A DNA stretch of 18,045 bases from NCBI GenBank assembly GCA_964639335.1, contig CAZXCJ010000026.1, positions 1 through 18,045 on the forward strand, written 5' to 3'. Within the stretch, counting starts at the first letter, position 1; every line of letters begins with the position of its first letter. Below the pieces are notes generated by a model. It ran no database searches. It worked only from the letters and a program-made list of their open reading frames with translations, and had not been told where the DNA came from. Below, in pieces: positions 13,581-18,045 of the stretch. This DNA is from JAIOTH01 sp964639335 (GTDB lineage Bacteria > Patescibacteriota > Patescibacteriia > UBA1558 > S5-K13). The translations under genes and the position numbers were made by a program.

Positions 13581-14171
13581 ATGGTATTAATCAAAGGTTT
13601 TTTAACTGGATTATCGGCTGGTGTTTTTTGTTTGAGTTGGTGTGTGCCAATTTATTTTTCAGTACTTTCTGCTGAAAAGAGAAGTTTTAAGCAGATTTGG
13701 ATGGTTTATTTGAAATTCAGCATCGGTAGATTAATAGCGTATATTTTATTTGGTATAGCAATTGGTTATTTCAGCAGATTTGTGAGTAGTTATTATTTTC
13801 AGTTATTTGCTAGTTTAATCTTGGCTTTATTATCTCTTTTGTTAATTGGTTATGCTTTGGGATTGAGTATTCCAAAATCCAAGATTTGTTCTATATATAA
13901 AAAAATTCAGCCGCCGTTTTTATTTGGATTTTTAACAGGAATAAATATATGTCCGCCATTTTTAATTGCTATTTTTTATGTTGCTCAAATAGGCGGTGTA
14001 ATTAATGGATTGTTTTTCTTTTTGGGTTTTTTTATCGGGACAACAATTTATTTGGCTCCAGTAACTTTCCTGGGATTATTAACGAAGAAGAAAATTTTTG
14101 TTAAAATAGCAAGAATAAGCGCAATTTTAGTTGGGTTAATATTTTTGTATTTTGCTATTGGACGGTTTTAA
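13581..14171 (+). CDS. SafE/DsbD-like membrane protein (UreH-type domain)
   Basis: A 196-residue membrane protein with six helices in two pseudo-repeats. Each repeat begins with a Cys-containing motif: GLSAGVFCLSWCVPIYF (Cys17, Cys21) and GFLTGINICPPFLIAIFY (Cys124). This resembles the sulfite exporter SafE / DsbD_2 group, in which such Cys-Pro motifs carry electrons or bind metal within the membrane. It follows the Cys/His-rich exported protein by one base, which argues that the two act together, perhaps with this protein supplying reducing power outwards. The sulfite-export name is only a family label; no substrate can be inferred. After the stop codon lies a palindromic repeat and then element copy D. 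Confidence 0.78.
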   Translation: MVLIKGFLTGLSAGVFCLSWCVPIYFSVLSAEKRSFKQIWMVYLKFSIGRLIAYILFGIAIGYFSRFVSSYYFQLFASLILALLSLLLIGYALGLSIPKSKICSIYKKIQPPFLFGFLTGINICPPFLIAIFYVAQIGGVINGLFFFLGFFIGTTIYLAPVTFLGLLTKKKIFVKIARISAILVGLIFLYFAIGRF

Positions 14172-14182
14172 AATAATATAAA

Positions 14183-14247
14183 TGGCTAAATTGCTGAATT
14201 GCTAAATTATTAAGAACAATTGAACCGTTTAACAATTTAACAATTCT
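14183..14247. repeat. AATTGCTAAATTG family palindrome, copy 2
   Basis: A tract of GCTAAATTGCTGAATTGCTAAATT (14185-14207) followed by TTGAACCGTTTAACAATTTAACAATT resembles the reverse complement of 5971-6049. It directly precedes element copy D, so two repeat families are stacked here. Confidence 0.6.
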
Positions 14248-14261
14248 ATAGTTTTTAATTT

Positions 14262-14368
14262 ATGAATCCCGTTAGATAACTATTAGTTCTATTTTCTAAT
14301 TAGGAAAAATATTAAAACAAAAGTAAAAATAAAAACAGTATCACAAATAATTATCTAACGGGATGAAT
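14262..14368 (+). repeat. NPVR/ISNG start-site element, copy D
   Basis: The left arm ATCCCGTTAGATAA (14266-14279) pairs perfectly over 14 bases with TTATCTAACGGGAT (14351-14364). The micro-ORF ATG 14262 reads MNPVR and stops within the arm. The six bases before CCCG (ATGAAT, 14262-14267) are repeated exactly after CGGG as the first two codons of the radical SAM gene (14363-14368). A -10-like TATAGT lies at 14247-14252. Confidence 0.85.
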
Positions 14369-15505
14369 AAAATTTATAAAAAATTAATTGTTATATTTGG
14401 AGCTATTATTTTAACAGCACTGCTATTTTTACCTTTTGTTTTATTGAAAAATAAAAAGCCGGATTTTAATATTGAACAAATTGGTTTATTCAAAACAGAG
14501 GATTTAAGAGAAGCGGATTTTTATGAAACTTTAAGCAATGGCTTAGTCAAATGCAATTTATGTCCTAATAATTGTTTGATTAAGCCAGGGGAAAGAGGTT
14601 TGTGTGAAGTTAGAGAAAATAGAGACGGGAAGCTATATGCCCTTAATTATGGCCTGCCAGTTTCTGAACATGTTGATCCAATCGAAAAAAAACCCATATT
14701 TCATATGTTACCTAGCGTGGATGTTTATTCTATTGCTACAGCGGGATGTAATTTTTCATGCTTGAATTGTCAAAATTGGCAAATTTCTCAAGCCAGAGTT
14801 GAAGATTTTCCTTTAAACAAAAAAACTCCAGAGCAAATAGTAGAGGCTGCACTCAAAAGTGAGTCGCAGGCAATCGCTTATACGTATTCTGAACCAACTA
14901 TTTTTTATGAGTATATGTATGATACAGCTAAATTAGCTCATGAAAATGGCTTGTATAATATTATGGTAACTAATGGATATATTAATGAAGAGCCATTAAA
15001 AAAATTATGTCAATATATGGATGCCTTTAATGTTGATTTAAAAGGTTTTTCAGAGGAGTTTTATCAGAAAGTTACGGGTGGAAAATTAGAGCCAGTTCTA
15101 AACACTTTAAAAATAATCAAAGAACAAAAAAAGTTATTAGAAATTACTTATTTGATAATTCCTAGCTTAAATGATTCAGAAGATGAGATTAATCAGGCCG
15201 TTCAATGGTTGGTTGATAATTTGGGTCAAGATACTATTTTGCATTTTTCTAGATTTCATCCAGATTACAAATTGAAAAATATACCAGCAACACCAATTTC
15301 TACACTAAAAAAAGCCAGAGAAATAGCTTTGAGTCTGGGTTTAAAATATGTTTATACGGGCAATATGTATTGGCCAGAAGGAGAAACAACTTATTGTGAT
15401 GATGGAAGTATTGCTATCCAAAGACAGGGATTTATTGTTATAGAAAATAATTTAGATCAAGGTAAATGTGAGGATGGAACCAGAGTGCCAGGTATTTGGG
15501 AGTAG
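14363..15505 (+). CDS. amrS: membrane-anchored AmrS-type radical SAM enzyme
   Basis: A 380-residue protein of the AmmeMemoRadiSam radical SAM family. An N-terminal helix (about 8-28) anchors it to the membrane. It is followed by a Cys-rich segment with Cys64, Cys67, Cys71 and Cys81 (LVKCNLCPNNCLIKPGERG) and the HVDPIEKKPIFHMLP motif. The radical SAM core has the CxxxCxxC cluster site Cys129, Cys133, Cys136 (ATAGCNFSCLNCQNW) and the AYTYSEPTIFYEY motif. The C-terminal zinc ribbon is degenerate: only Cys345 and Cys369 remain of what I expect to be two Cys pairs. The partner genes for AMMECR1 and Memo are not in the window. The physiological reaction is unknown. The ATG overlaps the right arm of element copy D. 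Confidence 0.9.
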   Translation: MNKIYKKLIVIFGAIILTALLFLPFVLLKNKKPDFNIEQIGLFKTEDLREADFYETLSNGLVKCNLCPNNCLIKPGERGLCEVRENRDGKLYALNYGLPVSEHVDPIEKKPIFHMLPSVDVYSIATAGCNFSCLNCQNWQISQARVEDFPLNKKTPEQIVEAALKSESQAIAYTYSEPTIFYEYMYDTAKLAHENGLYNIMVTNGYINEEPLKKLCQYMDAFNVDLKGFSEEFYQKVTGGKLEPVLNTLKIIKEQKKLLEITYLIIPSLNDSEDEINQAVQWLVDNLGQDTILHFSRFHPDYKLKNIPATPISTLKKAREIALSLGLKYVYTGNMYWPEGETTYCDDGSIAIQRQGFIVIENNLDQGKCEDGTRVPGIWE

Positions 15506-15511
15506 TATTTG

Positions 15512-17785
15512 TTATAATTTTTGAGTTTTAAATACTTGCAAAACAAATATTATAAACAAATTTAATACCGCTAATAATATTACCGTATTGATCAATCCAA
15601 TAATCGGCAAAAATATTATACTGGCCAGTAAAGCCCCTAAAGCAGAGCCGATTTGGTCAGCACTATAAATAGAACTAATCTTGTTAGTTTCTTTTTTTTG
15701 TAAGTATAGATAATTAGTAATGGGAAATTCTAAGCCATTTAATGTGCCAATAATTAAGCTTATGAAAGGGAATATTATAAAAATTCCGATTGCTTGATTA
15801 ACATTTGACAAAAGATTAAATATAAACGGCAAAGATAAACAATAAAGCGCAATTAGTAAATAAATATATTTTAATTTATTAATAGTAATTTTATACTTAC
15901 TGATTAATTTTATTCCTAGATAATTTCCAATCACCATTCCGCTGAGAAGCAAAGTTATAATAATTGCTATTTGCGAATAAACATATCCATAAAATGTTTG
16001 GAATAACAGTATTAAAATAATTTCTATTGTAAAAAGAGTGAAATCAGGAATTGTGGCAGTAAACGGCAATGGATTTATTTTTCTCTTTTTTAATATGGCG
16101 GTGATAATAATTAATATGGAGAGTAAAATAATTAGCCAATGTAATAGATTTAGTTTAGTTAATTTTGACAATAATTTAGTCAAATTAGGATGAAAATGAT
16201 TTATCCAAAATAGGTTTTGAAATAAATATGTATTTGGTTTTAAATTTTTATTAATTAAATCTGTATTGTTATTAATGTTGGCCAAAGTTGTCTGAATTCT
16301 GTCATTGGTCAGACGATAATCAATGTATTTTGGGACAACTAATTTATTATTAAGATTTCTGTTTTGATAATTATTAATTAATGGTTGGGGATTATAATCA
16401 ATATTAGCTTGACTGGCTATGTAATAAATTTTTTCTTCAGGCAGGATTAAAACTTTATTAAAAACATTTTGCAGGGTTTGATAAACCGATGAAATTAATT
16501 TATTATTAGCTTCATTAATATAATTTGGAGATGAGTCAAGCCAAGTGGCAAAAATTCCTTGTTTTGATAAATGGTTTTTAGCGGTTTCAAAAAATTCTTT
16601 GGTATAAAAGCGATTTAAGGCAATTGTAGAAGGATTTCCTAGATTGGAAATTATTATGTCAAATTCTAGATTATTATTTTTTAAAAAATGGACAGCATCT
16701 TCATTTGTTATTTTAACTCGCTTATCTTCCCATGAATCTTGAGTTTGTTTATTTATAAATGGCCTTGCTAAATCAATTAACTCTGGGTCTAATTCTAAAT
16801 AATAAACTGATTCAATGGGATGTTTTAAAATTTCATTGATGGCATTTTGCAGGCCATTGCCAATCAATAGAATTTTTTGAGGATTTTTAGAAAATAATAA
16901 AGGAAAATGAATTAGTATTTCATCAGATAAATTATTAGAACTATTGGCGGTCATTAATCCATTAATATAAAAATTATATTGTTCCTTGTCTTTAGTAATG
17001 GCTAAGTTATGATATAAGCTATTTTTAGATAATATTAAGTTTTGTTTTGGCCATCGCCAATTATTTATTTTTGAATTTAATGAGTGTGAGATTGGAGAGA
17101 ATATCAGAACTATAATCAATAATATTTGGATGCTAATTAAATATTTTTGCCAATTAAGTTTAGACAATTTTAAAAGGAGTAAAAGAATTATAGAATTTAT
17201 AAAAGCAATGAAAAAAGTTATTGATATGGCGTTAATTTTTATTAGAAAAATACTGAATAAAACTCCGCCGATAATAAAACCAATATTTTCAAACAAATAG
17301 GCCTTATTGACTAAATGACTAACTGCCTTTTCTTTTATTTTGTTTATCCCGCACCATTTTTGTAATGAAAGCGGTGCGTGGCTAAGCCAAAATTTAGCAC
17401 CAATAGTAAATTGCAAACCCAAGATTAAACACAATGGAGCTAGAGCAAGCATTGTATATATTAAGCTTGATAATAAGTCGGGGGATTGGCCGACAGTAGA
17501 TATAAGCTGTCTTGCCAAGCAGATAATTAAAATTTCTAAAAATAAAAATAGCGGCGCTAGCCAAATAGTCCAAAGATATAGATGAGTATGTTTTTTAATC
17601 TTGTTTCCTATGATTGCGCCTATAGCAACCCATAATAACCAGCTGGCCAAAGCTAATCCAATAAATATTTCATTACCGTAAAAACTGACTATTAGCTCTC
17701 GAATTATTATTAGCTGGCTGATAATAGATGTCAGGCCCAGGGTAATTAAAGAGATAAAAAATAGTTTTTTGTTTTTTATGTCCAT
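15512..17785 (-). CDS. membrane-embedded spermidine-synthase-like protein (fused MFS/SpdSyn type)
   Basis: A 757-residue protein with a sandwich layout. Residues 8-230 form about seven helices, starting with the family segment IIIRELIVSFYGNEIFIGLA. Residues 250-460 form a Rossmann methyltransferase-like domain of the spermidine synthase family. Residues 540-750 form about six to seven further helices. In the soluble domain ILLIGNGLQN (305-314) replaces the usual GGGDGG SAM loop, YLELDPELIDLA (329-340) keeps the ribose-binding Glu/Asp, and SNLGNPSTIALNRFYT (380-395) replaces the usual D-x-x-D-P catalytic motif. True aminopropyl transfer is therefore doubtful. It converges on amrS with six bases between the stop codons. 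The start adjoins the arm of element copy E. Confidence 0.85.
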   Translation of the reverse strand: MDIKNKKLFFISLITLGLTSIISQLIIIRELIVSFYGNEIFIGLALASWLLWVAIGAIIGNKIKKHTHLYLWTIWLAPLFLFLEILIICLARQLISTVGQSPDLLSSLIYTMLALAPLCLILGLQFTIGAKFWLSHAPLSLQKWCGINKIKEKAVSHLVNKAYLFENIGFIIGGVLFSIFLIKINAISITFFIAFINSIILLLLLKLSKLNWQKYLISIQILLIIVLIFSPISHSLNSKINNWRWPKQNLILSKNSLYHNLAITKDKEQYNFYINGLMTANSSNNLSDEILIHFPLLFSKNPQKILLIGNGLQNAINEILKHPIESVYYLELDPELIDLARPFINKQTQDSWEDKRVKITNEDAVHFLKNNNLEFDIIISNLGNPSTIALNRFYTKEFFETAKNHLSKQGIFATWLDSSPNYINEANNKLISSVYQTLQNVFNKVLILPEEKIYYIASQANIDYNPQPLINNYQNRNLNNKLVVPKYIDYRLTNDRIQTTLANINNNTDLINKNLKPNTYLFQNLFWINHFHPNLTKLLSKLTKLNLLHWLIILLSILIIITAILKKRKINPLPFTATIPDFTLFTIEIILILLFQTFYGYVYSQIAIIITLLLSGMVIGNYLGIKLISKYKITINKLKYIYLLIALYCLSLPFIFNLLSNVNQAIGIFIIFPFISLIIGTLNGLEFPITNYLYLQKKETNKISSIYSADQIGSALGALLASIIFLPIIGLINTVILLAVLNLFIIFVLQVFKTQKL

Positions 17786-17887
17786 CCCGTTAGATAATAG
17801 TTTATTTTAAATATTTTTATTAAATTTTTATAATATGTTCCCATTAGTTTATAATTTCGTATTAATTATTTATCTAACGGGATCCAT
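17780..17887 (-). repeat. NPVR/ISNG start-site element, copy E
   Basis: Read on the minus strand, the left arm ATCCCGTTAGATAA (17883 down to 17870) pairs perfectly over 14 bases with TTATCTAACGGGAT (17797 down to 17784). The micro-ORF starts at 17887 and reads MDPVR, stopping within the arm. ATGGAT before CCCG is matched at five of six bases by ATGGAC, the first two codons of the spermidine-synthase-like gene. The micro-ORF and gene ATGs are 102 bases apart. Confidence 0.85.
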
Positions 17888-17893
17888 AAGTAT

Positions 17894-17902
17894 ATCTTAG
17901 CA
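17894..17902 (-). promoter_or_regulatory. extended -10 box before element copy E
   Basis: On the minus strand TGC followed by TAAGAT forms an extended -10. The expected transcription start falls on or next to the ATG of the MDPVR micro-ORF at 17887. No good -35 is present at normal spacing. Confidence 0.4.
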
Positions 17903-17949
17903 TTTTTTAATGTAATAAAAAAAGACAAATATTGTTAGTTAATTTTTTG

Positions 17950-17958
17950 TGATATAAT
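17950..17958 (+). promoter_or_regulatory. extended -10 promoter facing out of the window
   Basis: TGA followed by TATAAT (17953-17958), with TTGTTA at 17932-17937 giving a short 15-base spacer. It would transcribe a gene beyond 18045. Confidence 0.45.
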
Positions 17959-17960
17959 AA

Positions 17961-18036
17961 ATTAGTCATTAGTCGATAGTCGTTAGGCGTTAGTTAATAA
18001 GAAATAAATTAGGCATTAGGCGTTAGGCGATAAGAG
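17961..18036. repeat. degenerate TTAGTC / TTAGGCG tandem repeat
   Basis: Units such as ATTAGTC, CGATAGTC, CGTTAGGCG, GTTAGTT, ATTAGGC and CGTTAGGCG recur with a period of seven to ten bases. It resembles the tract at 2177-2215. The window ends here without a further gene. Confidence 0.55.
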
Positions 18037-18045
18037 CAATATAAG

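Noticed and set aside
5971..14247. CRISPR array made of the AATTGC and TTAGC reiterations
   Set aside because: The units are short, degenerate and contiguous, with no regular unique spacers and no cas genes.
17340..17585. 81-codon + strand frame opposite the spermidine-synthase-like gene
   Set aside because: It is antisense to a conserved membrane segment and has no recognisable features.

Overview
The window is AT-rich, gene-dense and almost entirely transcribed from the + strand. It looks like a chromosomal segment of a Candidatus Patescibacteria (CPR) bacterium, probably a Parcubacteria-like lineage. This rests on small compact proteins, few Shine-Dalgarno sites, several families of short dispersed palindromes, and typical CPR content (YibE/F, DUF5320, NYN protein, membrane-anchored radical SAM enzyme). 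It is an inference, because no rRNA or ribosomal gene is present. All 22 genes called end in TAA (18) or TAG (4), none in TGA, and none is interrupted under the standard bacterial code.

Layout. 1-342: an extended -10 promoter and a GC-rich multi-hairpin repeat. 343-2179: a small unknown protein overlapping gpmI (glycolysis). 2247-2866: one gene for a small membrane protein with its own promoter and terminators on both sides. 2916-6795: a metal-handling island made of DUF5320 protein, two half-size permeases, a NifX/NifB-like protein, a CDF efflux pump fused to a zinc ribbon, a DUF134 regulator and a ZIP importer. No nitrogenase gene is visible. 6896-8069: an anchored extracytoplasmic protein with a duplicated domain and a tiny membrane protein. 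8260-11048: thiol redox genes (thioredoxin, DsbD-like glutaredoxin-membrane fusion) and a YibE/F transporter. 11319-12920: an NYN nuclease and two alkylation-repair enzymes (MGMT-like and AAG glycosylase). 13022-17785: an extracytoplasmic Cys-rich DUF4405-like protein, a SafE/DsbD-like protein, a membrane-anchored AmrS-type radical SAM enzyme and, convergent to it, a membrane-embedded spermidine-synthase-like protein.

The most striking feature is a family of five elements of about 100 bp. Each is bounded by 13-14 bp inverted arms (CCCGTTAGATA ... TATCTAACGGG), and each sits exactly at the 5' end of a gene in the same orientation relative to it. The left arm lies in a micro-ORF reading M-x-P-V-R. 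The right arm abuts the start codon (two genes) or is read in frame as I-S-N/H-G near the N-terminus (three genes). In four of five copies the two codons before the left arm repeat the two codons after the right arm, like a target duplication or a copied start codon. Arm positions covary between copies. Either a start-codon-seeking mobile element or a conserved 5' leader device would fit. I vaguely recall N-termini like 'MNPVR...ISNGV' among CPR predicted proteins, but cannot verify that here.
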